In this document: positions 1 through 5,922 of the stretch, in pieces | Layout: the number at the start of each line of letters is the position of its first letter | Numbering within the stretch: position 1 is the first letter of the stretch | Assembly (NCBI GenBank): GCA_964517345.1 | Contig: CAZFBZ010000061.1 | Location: 1 to 7,283 of the forward strand | Length of the DNA: 7,283 bases | Direction of reading: 5' to 3' | Source of the DNA: DAISLF01 sp964517345 | GTDB taxonomy: Bacteria > Patescibacteriota > Gracilibacteria > Peribacterales > Peribacteraceae | The notes under the pieces: model-generated | Database searches by the model: none | Seen by the model: the letters and a program-made list of their open reading frames with translations, nothing else | Told to the model about the DNA's origin: nothing | Position numbers and translations under genes: made by a program

Positions 1-138
1 CCCGATGCCGTGCGGCGCGTCCCTTGGGACGATTGCCGGGGCTGTTGTGGGAGAGAACGGTGAGGCGAGGAACCTCGGACTGCCTGCCTTGCTGCGGTCA
101 CTTGTTTACCTTCGCGACCGGACGAAGTCCCCGGGACG

Positions 139-172
139 GTGTGCTGCATCGGACGAGGTCCGAAGAGCACAC
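139..172 (+). repeat. Two-step perfect hairpin
   Basis: The 7-bp stem GTGTGCT/AGCACAC (139-145/166-172) and the 6-bp stem TCGGAC/GTCCGA (149-154/158-163) are stacked across a small internal loop (GCA opposite AG) and closed by a GAG triloop. Thirteen perfect pairs in 34 bases is the most compact fold in the window. It is one component of the candidate RNA at 1-400 and is not followed by a T-run, so it is not an intrinsic terminator. Confidence 0.6.
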
Positions 173-235
173 ACAGGGGAGTGGAGGGGGGTGCACCCCG
201 CGCGATCCTCAGGATACGCAGGGCGACGTTGCAAA

Positions 236-348
236 GCAGAGAGGAGAGTGGCCACTGAGCAAGACGATCGCTATGCCCAGAAGTGTGCAAGGATGCAAGG
301 TGCTTGGCCGGGAGGAACGTTCGCTGTAGCGACCACTCTTCTCTCTGC
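236..348. repeat. Long inverted repeat, 16-bp arms
   Basis: The left arm GCAGAGAGGAGAGTGG (236-251) is the reverse complement of the right arm CCACTCTTCTCTCTGC (333-348), except for one position that becomes a G-U pair in a + strand transcript. The arms enclose 81 bases, which include a smaller hairpin (321-325/328-332) and a tandem TGCAAGG pair at 286-292 and 294-300. The arms are not flanked by an obvious target-site duplication, so a miniature transposon is less likely than an RNA helix. Confidence 0.6.
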
Positions 349-375
349 GTGTAGACGATGGTGTGAAGGATCTTT

Positions 376-396
376 GGGTGCCCCGGCCGGGGTGCT
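376..396 (+). repeat. GC-rich hairpin with CCCCGGCCGGGG core
   Basis: A perfect 12-bp palindrome at 381-392 forms a stem with a GGCC loop. It extends outward through G-U wobbles on the + strand. A pyrimidine stretch (TCTTTCTTTT, 416-425) lies about 20 bases downstream. That is too far for a standard intrinsic terminator, so a terminator role for the upstream RNA is only a possibility. Confidence 0.4.
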
Positions 397-400
397 GTCT

Positions 401-713
401 GTGTGTATGCGTGCGTCTTTCTTTTGGTGTGTGATCCGCAGTGGATGTGTCTGCCTCCGCAAATCACATCAGCTTATGCGAGCTAAAAAATTGCGCAATA
501 TTCTGAGCTTACGCAGAGCGGGGAATCAGTATTGAATAGAATTTGTGTTCGGAGAAAATAACGTCAGATGATGATAAACGCATCTCTGTATCTTCATGAT
601 TTCATCATGATTCACGGAAACGCGCGAGAATCGCGTGCAATGGAAATATGATGCAATAGTCGAACGTGAAGCATGCTGCACGCTTGCGATGATAAGAACT
701 TCAGACAGTGGGC
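401..713. other. Non-coding, AT-rich upstream region of the flavoprotein gene
   Basis: I see no convincing gene here. The first 50 bases are strongly G/T-biased with alternating TG runs. Base composition then becomes distinctly AT-rich from about 460 to 660, unlike the rest of the window. It contains the perfect palindrome ATTGCGCAAT (490-499) between two AGCTTA(T/C)GC copies (471-479 and 507-515). It also has tandem TCATGATT copies (594-601 and 605-612) and a small CGCGA-GAA-TCGCG hairpin (623-635). A -10-like TATGAT sits at 647-652, but no good -35 is placed 17 bp upstream. This is most likely the promoter and control region for the gene starting at 714. Confidence 0.45.
594..612. promoter_or_regulatory. 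Tandem TCATGATT repeat, possible operator
   Basis: TCATGATT occurs at 594-601 and again at 605-612. The start-to-start distance is 11 bp, close to one helical turn, which is typical of cooperative binding sites. The second copy lies inside the palindrome ATCATGAT (604-611). An ATGATGA segment at 568-574 is complementary to 602-608. No regulator is encoded in the window, so function is inferred from position about 100 bp upstream of the flavoprotein start. Confidence 0.25.
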
Positions 714-2390
714 ATGCGCTACACTGCGCCCGTGCAGAAGAAAATTGCCATCATCGCGGGCGCGGGCCCGGCCGGACTCACCGCTGCTTACGAACTCCTC
801 AAAAGGACGGATATCCGTCCGTTGGTGTTCGAGTCCACGGGCGCAATCGGCGGCATCGCCCAGACCTTCAATTACAAGGGGAACCGCATCGATATCGGCG
901 GGCACCGCTTCTTCTCCAAGAGCGACCGCGTGATGAAGTGGTGGTTCAACATCTTGCCGCTGCAGGGGGCGCCCTCGGCGGATACCGTCGAGAAGGGCCA
1001 TGCGATCGACTATGCGACGGAATCGCTCGTGGAATATCTGTGCGTGCGCTGCATGCCCGAGGCCCGCGAACACAAAGACCCGCACGTTACCACGATGACG
1101 CGTCCGGCTCCCGATCCCGAAAAGGAGAACGACGTCATGCTCCAGCGCCCGCGGCTCTCGCGCATCTTCTACCGCCGGAACTTCTTCCCGTACCCCATCG
1201 GCATCACCTTCTCGGTCGCGCGCCGGTTGGGACTCTGGAACACGTTCATGATCGGCATGAGTTACATCAAATCCAAGATGTTTCCGCTCAAGGACGAGAC
1301 GTTCCTGGATGCGTTCTTCACCAACCGCTTCGGCCGGCGGCTCTACGAGACGTTCTTCAAGGACTACACCGAGAAGGTGTGGGGCGTGCCGTGCGACCAG
1401 ATCCGCGCGGACTGGGGGTCGCAGCGCATCAAGGGGCTGTCGCTCAAGCGCGCGGTCACGCATGCGCTCCGCGACCTGCTTTCCAGCGATTTCCAGAAGG
1501 CGCAGGAGGAGCGTGAGACGAGCCTCATCACGCGTTTCTACTATCCCAAATTCGGTCCCGGTCAGATGTGGGAGACGGTCGCCGAGCAGGTTCAGGCCTG
1601 TGGCGGGGAACTGCACACACGCCGCCGCGTCCAGGCTGTGCATTTGAGCGACGGCAAAGTCGAGGCCGTCACCATCGAGAACGTCGAAACCGGGGAGCTC
1701 GAGCGCGTGGCCTGCGACTACTTCTTCTCCACCATGCCCATCAAGCACCTGATCGGCATGACGACGCCGTACCCGCCTGCGACCGTCGTGGAGGTCGCCG
1801 AAGGCCTGCACTACCGCGATTTCCTCACCGTCGGCCTGCTTCTCAAGAAGCTGCATGTCGAGGAGTGGAAGAAGCAGCCGGCCGCAGACGTGCCCGACAA
1901 CTGGATCTACGTGCAGGAGGGCGACGTGCGCGTGGGGCGCATCCAGATCTTCAACAACTGGAGCCCGTACATGGTGGCCGACCGCAAGAATTCCATCTGG
2001 ATCGGCCTCGAGTACTTCGTGAACGAAGGAGGGGATCTCTGGATAAAGCCTGATCAGGAGATGATCCAGCTGGGCGTGCGCGAGATGGAAACCATCGGTT
2101 TCCTCAAATCCGAGGATGTCCTGGATGCCTGCGTGCTCCGCATGCCGAAGGCCTATCCGGCGTACATCGGCAGCTATGATCAGCTGCAGGTGGTGCGCGA
2201 TTACGTCAACACGATCCCGAATATGTTCCTCGTCGGGCGCAACGGCATGCACCGCTACAACAACCAGGACCACTCGATGCTCACCGCGATGATGGCCGTC
2301 GATAACATCGTCGAGGGCCGCACGGACAAATCGAACCTGTGGGAAGTGAACCTCGAGATGGTCTACCACGAGACCAAGAAGAAGGCGTGA
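714..2390 (+). CDS. FAD-dependent oxidoreductase, UDP-galactopyranose-mutase-like
   Basis: This is a 558-residue soluble flavoprotein of the amine-oxidase/protoporphyrinogen-oxidase/Glf superfamily, often found in polysaccharide loci. The N-terminal Rossmann motif GAGPAG (residues 16-21) is followed by an acidic residue at about 40 (FES) for ribose binding and by the GG(I/H) elements GAIGGIAQT and GGHRFFS (62-68). The family segment LYETFFKDYTEKVWG lies near 210-224. The C-terminal FAD-contact motif GRNGMHRYNNQDHSM is at about 508-522. Residues about 89-135 form a charged insertion with two cysteines that seems longer than in relatives I recall. The likely role is redox or ring-rearrangement chemistry on a nucleotide- or lipid-linked sugar, but the substrate cannot be read from sequence. 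In-frame GTG codons at 708 and 732 are alternative starts; 732 would begin directly before the Rossmann strand. No SD sequence favours any of them. The gene is convergent with the epimerase, 22 bp away. Confidence 0.9.
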   Translation: MRYTAPVQKKIAIIAGAGPAGLTAAYELLKRTDIRPLVFESTGAIGGIAQTFNYKGNRIDIGGHRFFSKSDRVMKWWFNILPLQGAPSADTVEKGHAIDYATESLVEYLCVRCMPEAREHKDPHVTTMTRPAPDPEKENDVMLQRPRLSRIFYRRNFFPYPIGITFSVARRLGLWNTFMIGMSYIKSKMFPLKDETFLDAFFTNRFGRRLYETFFKDYTEKVWGVPCDQIRADWGSQRIKGLSLKRAVTHALRDLLSSDFQKAQEERETSLITRFYYPKFGPGQMWETVAEQVQACGGELHTRRRVQAVHLSDGKVEAVTIENVETGELERVACDYFFSTMPIKHLIGMTTPYPPATVVEVAEGLHYRDFLTVGLLLKKLHVEEWKKQPAADVPDNWIYVQEGDVRVGRIQIFNNWSPYMVADRKNSIWIGLEYFVNEGGDLWIKPDQEMIQLGVREMETIGFLKSEDVLDACVLRMPKAYPAYIGSYDQLQVVRDYVNTIPNMFLVGRNGMHRYNNQDHSMLTAMMAVDNIVEGRTDKSNLWEVNLEMVYHETKKKA

Positions 2391-2412
2391 CAGGTGAGGT
2401 TCTTGGCTTCAA
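2391..2412. other. Convergent junction without a terminator
   Basis: Twenty-two bases separate the stops of the flavoprotein and the epimerase. I see no hairpin with a T-run here, so transcripts from both sides probably run into the opposite gene or end by another mechanism. Confidence 0.5.
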
Positions 2413-3327
2413 TCAGGTGTGTTTGCGATACCAGTCGGCCGCCAGCTCGATGCCCTTCTCGAAGGGCGTCTGGGGCGAGTAGCCGAACGCTTTCCTGGCT
2501 TTGGCGATGTCGGCCACGTACCGCACAACTTCGCCCGTGCGGGCCGGTCCGGCCGTGATCTCCGATGTGCTCTTGAAAATCTCCTTCACGCGCTCGGCAA
2601 GATGCATGATCGTGGTGCCCTCGCCGTATGCAAGGTTGTAGGTCTGATTCTTCACCGTATCGAACTTCTCCAGCGCGGCGATGATGCCCGAGACCGTGTC
2701 GTCGATGTATGTGAAGTCCAGGCACTTGTCCTTCCCGAAGACTGCCATCGGCTGGTTCGCGCGCGCCTGGCGGATGAAGAGCGGCACGACGCGGATGGTG
2801 TCGTCGTACATGCCGTACACGTTGCTGAAGCGGAACGTGATCTGATCAATCCCGTAGCAGCGCCGGTAGGCTTCCACGAGCGCCTCGCCTCCCACTTTGC
2901 TGGCCGTGTAGGGGCTCTCGCAGTTCTCCACGCGCACCATGTCTTCTTTGTAGAGATCCGCGCGGATGTTGCCATAGCTCTCGCGCGAGGAGGCGAACAC
3001 GAACCGCTTGATGTTGTGCTTGCGGGCGAGCTCAAGGGCATTGAAGAGCGTCAGGAAATTATCGCGGGCGCGCTCCGGATGTTCGACCAGCTCGTACACG
3101 CGGGCGTTTGCAGCCAGGTGCACCAGCGTCTCCACGCCGTCGGGGACGTTTACAGCTTCCACGGCCTTCTCATCGCGCAGATCAATGCGCGTCGTGATCG
3201 CTTCCACGCTTTTCTGCCATTTGTTCTCCACCCAGTCCATGCCCCACACGCCGTCGCCGCGCTCCAGCAGACGCTCGCAGAGACGGGTGCCGATGGTGCC
3301 GGAGGAACCGGTGACGAGAACCTTCAT
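2413..3327 (-). CDS. NAD-dependent epimerase/dehydratase (extended SDR)
   Basis: This is a 304-residue soluble enzyme of the extended short-chain dehydrogenase family acting on nucleotide sugars. The cofactor motif GSSGTIG (residues 7-13) and an aspartate after the second strand (GMD, residue 31) favour NAD. HLAA (70-73), the serine of FASS (113-114) and the catalytic pair Tyr140/Lys144 in YTASK are all in place. FRFSNVYG (165-172) and the FTYIDD segment (205-210) are typical of UDP-glucose 4-epimerase and dTDP-glucose dehydratase relatives. Length is normal and the enzyme looks intact. The ATG start leads directly into the first beta strand (KVLVTG). There is no SD: the sequence before the ATG is GGTAATACGCGT. 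The gene faces away from the glycosyltransferase operon across 49 bp, and a shared control region is plausible. The exact substrate (UDP-hexose, UDP-uronate or other) is not resolved. Confidence 0.92.
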   Translation of the reverse strand: MKVLVTGSSGTIGTRLCERLLERGDGVWGMDWVENKWQKSVEAITTRIDLRDEKAVEAVNVPDGVETLVHLAANARVYELVEHPERARDNFLTLFNALELARKHNIKRFVFASSRESYGNIRADLYKEDMVRVENCESPYTASKVGGEALVEAYRRCYGIDQITFRFSNVYGMYDDTIRVVPLFIRQARANQPMAVFGKDKCLDFTYIDDTVSGIIAALEKFDTVKNQTYNLAYGEGTTIMHLAERVKEIFKSTSEITAGPARTGEVVRYVADIAKARKAFGYSPQTPFEKGIELAADWYRKHT

Positions 3328-3335
3328 ACGCGTAT

Positions 3336-3371
3336 TACCGTAGCGGATAGCCAGGGCTTTGCGCTACGGTA
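3336..3371. promoter_or_regulatory. Inverted repeat in the divergent promoter region
   Basis: TACCGTAGCG (3336-3345) and CGCTACGGTA (3362-3371) are perfect 10-bp inverted copies separated by 16 bp. A smaller AGCC/GGCT inverted pair (3349-3352/3355-3358) is nested in the centre. The element occupies most of the 49 bp between the epimerase ATG (minus strand) and the glycosyltransferase GTG (plus strand), so one bound dimer or a cruciform could affect both genes. The two half-sites carry GGTAAT (minus) and GGTATT (plus), which are weakly -10-like and close to the start codons. No good -35 is seen on either strand. Confidence 0.45.
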
Positions 3372-3376
3372 TTTGG

Positions 3377-4471
3377 GTGCTTTCCGTCATCCTGCCCACC
3401 TACAACGAATCCGAGAGCCTGCCTCTCGTGCTTCCCCGGCTGCGCGCGGCGCTGAAGGGCGTTCCGCACGAGGTGATCATCGTGGATGATGATTCACCGG
3501 ACGAGACATGGCGGGTGGCCCGCGAAATGGGGGAGACAGACGACGCCATCCGGGTGATCCGTCGGATCGGGCGCCGCGGTTTGTCGTCGGCGGTGATCGA
3601 AGGATTTCTGACCGCGCGTGGCGATGTGCTCGCGGTCGCCGATGCCGATGGCCAGCACGACCTGTCACTAATGCCCGCCCTGACTGATGCGGTGCGCGCT
3701 GGCGCGGGCATTGCGGTCGGGTCCCGGTACGCGGAGGGCGGCAGCGTGGGGGAGTGGGATGAGCGGCGCCATGCGATGAGCCGTCTCGCCACCTCGCTCG
3801 CCATCCGGCTCTGTAAGGTGCGTGTGCGCGACCCCATGAGCGGCTTCTTTGCCATTCACCGCGACGTATTCGAACAGGCGCTGCCGACGCTCAACCCCAA
3901 GGGCTTCAAGATCCTGCTGGATCTGCTCATTCACGTGCCCGCTTCCACAACCGTGCGCGAGCTGCCGTTCACCTTCGGCGTGCGTGAGAAAGGCGAGAGC
4001 AAACTCTCGCGGCGCGTGCAGCTGGAGTTCATCGAGTATCTCTACGATTCCACCCTCGGTCGCTGGATTCCTCTGACGCTCGTGGAGTACTGCATCGTCG
4101 GCGCGATGGGCGTAGCCGTGAACCTCATCGTCTACCTGCTGGTGTCGCGCCTGCTGCTCGGCGAAACCGGCGCGGATTTCCTGGGCGTGCCTCTGCCGCT
4201 GATCGCGGGCATCGAGGCCGCCATTCTCTTCAACTTCTGGCTGAACAATGCCTGGACGTTCTCTTCTGCCCGGTTGCGGGGGTCGCGCGCAGTGACAGGT
4301 CTGCTCACCTACAACGTCGCGTGTCTGTTCGGCGCGCTCGCAAGCTACGCTTGCACGGTGCACCTGTACGCCCAGGGCGTTCCAGAGATCCTGAGCGTCG
4401 TGACCGGCGCGTTTCTGGGCATGATCTGGAACTACACCATGAGCCGTCTCATCACCTGGCGCACCGCATGA
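3377..4471 (+). CDS. Polyprenyl-phosphate mannose synthase-like GT2 fused to GtrA domain
   Basis: This is a 364-residue membrane enzyme predicted to transfer a sugar from a nucleotide donor to polyprenyl phosphate. The GT-A domain covers about residues 1-225: PTYNE (7-11), DDDSPDET (37-44), the metal-binding DADGQHD (89-95), GSRY (115-118), RDPMSGFFA (151-159) and KGFKILLDLL (175-184). A GtrA-like domain follows (about 232-364) with four hydrophobic segments near 235-259, 271-291, 307-332 and 335-359, plus the signature FNFWLNNAWTF (285-295). This two-domain plan is the one known from the archaeal Pyrococcus furiosus dolichol-phosphate mannose synthase. I chose GTG at 3377 because it gives the usual family start (MLSVILPTYNE). 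A TTG at 3359 would add six residues and run into the inverted repeat. No SD is visible. The stop overlaps the next start as ATGA, so the two are probably translationally coupled. The sugar could be mannose, glucose or a modified hexose. Confidence 0.92.
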   Translation: MLSVILPTYNESESLPLVLPRLRAALKGVPHEVIIVDDDSPDETWRVAREMGETDDAIRVIRRIGRRGLSSAVIEGFLTARGDVLAVADADGQHDLSLMPALTDAVRAGAGIAVGSRYAEGGSVGEWDERRHAMSRLATSLAIRLCKVRVRDPMSGFFAIHRDVFEQALPTLNPKGFKILLDLLIHVPASTTVRELPFTFGVREKGESKLSRRVQLEFIEYLYDSTLGRWIPLTLVEYCIVGAMGVAVNLIVYLLVSRLLLGETGADFLGVPLPLIAGIEAAILFNFWLNNAWTFSSARLRGSRAVTGLLTYNVACLFGALASYACTVHLYAQGVPEILSVVTGAFLGMIWNYTMSRLITWRTA

Positions 4472-4770
4472 CGCTCTCCGCACAGCGACGAGGCTGCGCG
4501 GCGTTCCTGATCGGGGCGGCCGTGCCTCTCTGCATACATCTCATAGCGCTGCTGCCGCTATATGCCGACGCGGACCTGCGCTCGCGCGTCGAACGGGCGG
4601 TTACGCAGACTGCGGATGCGCAGGGCTGGCTGCTCTCCGGCGTCAATCTGCAGCGAGTCACAGCCGAACGGATCCGCCTCGCGTACCGGTCGTATGAGTT
4701 CGGTCCCGATACAGTCACCTGCCTTGATGTCACACTCGCTTCCCTTGCCGTCCAGCCATGCGCAGACTGA
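4468..4770 (+). CDS. Small membrane-anchored protein of unknown function
   Basis: I do not recognise this 100-residue protein. Basic residues near the N-terminus (QRR) precede a hydrophobic stretch (about 11-33) that could be a membrane anchor or uncleaved signal. A predicted external domain of about 65 residues follows, with charged and aromatic residues and two cysteines (85 and 98) that could form a disulfide. Two more cysteines (10 and 22) sit at or inside the membrane segment. The ATG overlaps the upstream stop by 4 bp (ATGA). The gene's end overlaps the following gene by 13 bp, or touches it as TGATG if that gene starts at 4770. This strict packing between two glycosyltransferases is the main reason to accept it as a real gene. 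A role as partner, stabiliser or acceptor-recognition subunit of the GT-C enzyme is inference from context only. Confidence 0.7.
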   Translation: MTLSAQRRGCAAFLIGAAVPLCIHLIALLPLYADADLRSRVERAVTQTADAQGWLLSGVNLQRVTAERIRLAYRSYEFGPDTVTCLDVTLASLAVQPCAD

Positions 4771-5921
4771 TGTCCGTTCTCGGCCTGCAAGCCTATGCGG
4801 TTCTTCTTGCGGTCCTGCGCCTGCCCGGTGGCATCCGCACCGACGAGGCCAAGTACCTGCTGGATATCCCGTATCCGCATCCGCCGTTTTTGCGTTCCGT
4901 CCTCCACCTCACGGACGGCTGGAGCGGTCAGGAGCTGTTCTGGCGCGTCATTCTCGCCACGCTCTTTATCCAGGCGGCGTGGCTCGTCTGGGATATGACG
5001 CGCGATCTGCGCCGCGAGGCGCGTATAGCGGCGATGTCGGCGTGGCTGCTCTCGGCGGGCGTCATCCTGCAGACAGGTGCGATCATGCTGGCCCCGGTCA
5101 ACGCGGTACAGGCGCTCGTTCTGCTCTGGCTGCTCTCGCGTCCCGGCATCACCGCGAAATATCCGCTCGCTGTTTCGCTCTTCTGGACGGCGTCGCTCTT
5201 CACGGCATATCAGGCGTTCCTGTTCTTCCCGCTCGCAATCGCGGTCTTCGCACGCGCCGGGATCAGGCGCCGCGATGTCGCGTTGTACGCGCTCGCGCCC
5301 ATCGCTCTGCTCGTCCTCTATACCCTCCAGAACCCGTTGGCCGTGCGCAGCATCATCCATCACGGCGGCGAAGACGCGTCGTCATCGCTGGTCATCCGCA
5401 CGCTCGCGTCTCTGCGTCTGTGGCTGATCGCGGGCAGCGGACTCGTGAGCGTCCTTGGGGTCATCGGCCTCGCCAAAGAACGCAGGCCCGAGACTGGCGC
5501 ATCGTTCCTGCTTGTGGCCGCGTTCATCCTGCTCAATCGCTTCGATTACTACGCCGTGCTCTTCGCGCCGTTGCTTGTCTGGGGATTGATCACTCTGCTG
5601 CGCTCCGGCCTCGCGCCCCGGCCCGTGCTCGCCGCGTTGTTGCCGTGCATGATTGTCCTGTTGGCGCTCAACGTACCCGAGACGTCTTCCTCTCCGGCAC
5701 GGGCCACAATGCGCGCGCTCGGTGAACAGCGCCTGACACTCATCAGCGGGAAGTTCGGCCATGAGTGGCAGTACGAAAGCGCGTCGGAGGTCCGGCGTTA
5801 CCGCGAGGATCTCTTGCCTCAGGCGTCGGCGGTCGTGTGTCCCGTCGCATGTGCGGGATTCCCGCGGGAGGGCTGGGTTCGGGTCCCGGGCGCACCCCTC
5901 GAGGCGTTCACGCGGCGTTAG
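4758..5921 (+). CDS. Short GT-C membrane glycosyltransferase, ArnT/PMT-like
   Basis: This 387-residue polytopic membrane protein has about eight to ten hydrophobic segments up to residue 306. The first large loop carries RTDEAKYLLDIPYPHPP (27-43). An acidic pair (Asp29-Glu30) followed by a HPP motif is the hallmark of the ArnT/protein-O-mannosyltransferase (GT39/GT83-type) GT-C enzymes, which use polyprenyl-phosphate sugars outside the cytoplasm. RFDYYAVLFAP (261-271) resembles the late-helix RY-type segment of that superfamily. The C-terminal 80 residues are soluble, probably external, and include a CPVAC pair (361-365). At 387 residues it is shorter than the roughly 500 or more usual for ArnT/PMT, although no break is visible. 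The start at 4758 keeps a positively charged N-terminus (MRR). ATG 4770 is the alternative. It is the last gene of the 3377-5921 operon and could use the lipid-linked sugar made by the first gene. The acceptor is unknown. Confidence 0.82.
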   Translation: MRRLMSVLGLQAYAVLLAVLRLPGGIRTDEAKYLLDIPYPHPPFLRSVLHLTDGWSGQELFWRVILATLFIQAAWLVWDMTRDLRREARIAAMSAWLLSAGVILQTGAIMLAPVNAVQALVLLWLLSRPGITAKYPLAVSLFWTASLFTAYQAFLFFPLAIAVFARAGIRRRDVALYALAPIALLVLYTLQNPLAVRSIIHHGGEDASSSLVIRTLASLRLWLIAGSGLVSVLGVIGLAKERRPETGASFLLVAAFILLNRFDYYAVLFAPLLVWGLITLLRSGLAPRPVLAALLPCMIVLLALNVPETSSSPARATMRALGEQRLTLISGKFGHEWQYESASEVRRYREDLLPQASAVVCPVACAGFPREGWVRVPGAPLEAFTRR

Positions 5922-5922
5922 A

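Larger units (their letters stand above)
1..400 (+). ncRNA. Candidate structured non-coding RNA, unidentified
   Basis: No reading frame here looks like a real protein. The sequence instead contains a succession of complementary segments: 13-16/35-38 plus 18-23/26-31; 66-70/73-77; 95-99/116-120; 139-145/166-172 enclosing 149-154/158-163; 188-191/196-199; 202-208/212-219 with one bulge; 236-251/333-348; and 376-384/389-396 with wobbles. The G-T pairs in the two last helices (g244 with t340; g380 with t393; t379 with g394) are tolerated only if the + strand is transcribed, which sets the proposed strand. The 5' end may lie outside the window and the 3' end is not defined. I could not match it to tmRNA, SRP RNA, 5S or a riboswitch. 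Short stretches near 64-80 and 351-360 resemble RNase P RNA conserved regions, but the set is incomplete. GC-rich DNA forms hairpins by chance, so the call is tentative. Confidence 0.33.

Noticed and set aside
1..72. 3' part of a 5S rRNA
   Set aside because: GTGGGAGAGAACGGT (46-60) resembles the end of 5S, but the helix before it would be far too long and the rest does not fit.
246..300. Cobalamin riboswitch
   Set aside because: GCCACTG (251-257) matches part of one conserved element, but no downstream B12-box or other conserved segments are present and no cobalamin gene is nearby.
55..400. RNase P RNA (rnpB)
   Set aside because: GGCGAGGAA..TCGGACT near 64-81, GCAGAGAG near 236 and TAGACGATGG near 352 recall conserved regions in the right order. 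However, the GAAAGTCC and ACAGAA strands that form the core P4 helix are absent and the spacing of the middle element is wrong. Only a covariance search could settle this.
381..425. Intrinsic terminator for the candidate RNA
   Set aside because: The GC hairpin is strong, but the T-rich stretch lies about 20 bases away and is interrupted, so this is not a standard terminator.
5..535. 176-residue open frame on + strand at the window start
   Set aside because: The composition is Arg/Cys-rich and disordered, with no start context and no recognisable motif. It overlaps the strong RNA-like inverted repeats.
612..2369. 585-residue open frame antisense to the flavoprotein
   Set aside because: It is His/Asp/Val-rich repetitive shadow sequence caused by codon bias of the opposite strand. 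The flavoprotein frame carries all the family motifs.
2419..3489. 356-residue open frame antisense to the epimerase
   Set aside because: It is a shadow of the intact SDR enzyme and has no domains of its own.
3668..4483. 271-residue open frame antisense to the GT2-GtrA gene
   Set aside because: It is hydrophilic His/Glu-rich shadow of a membrane protein gene, with no motifs.
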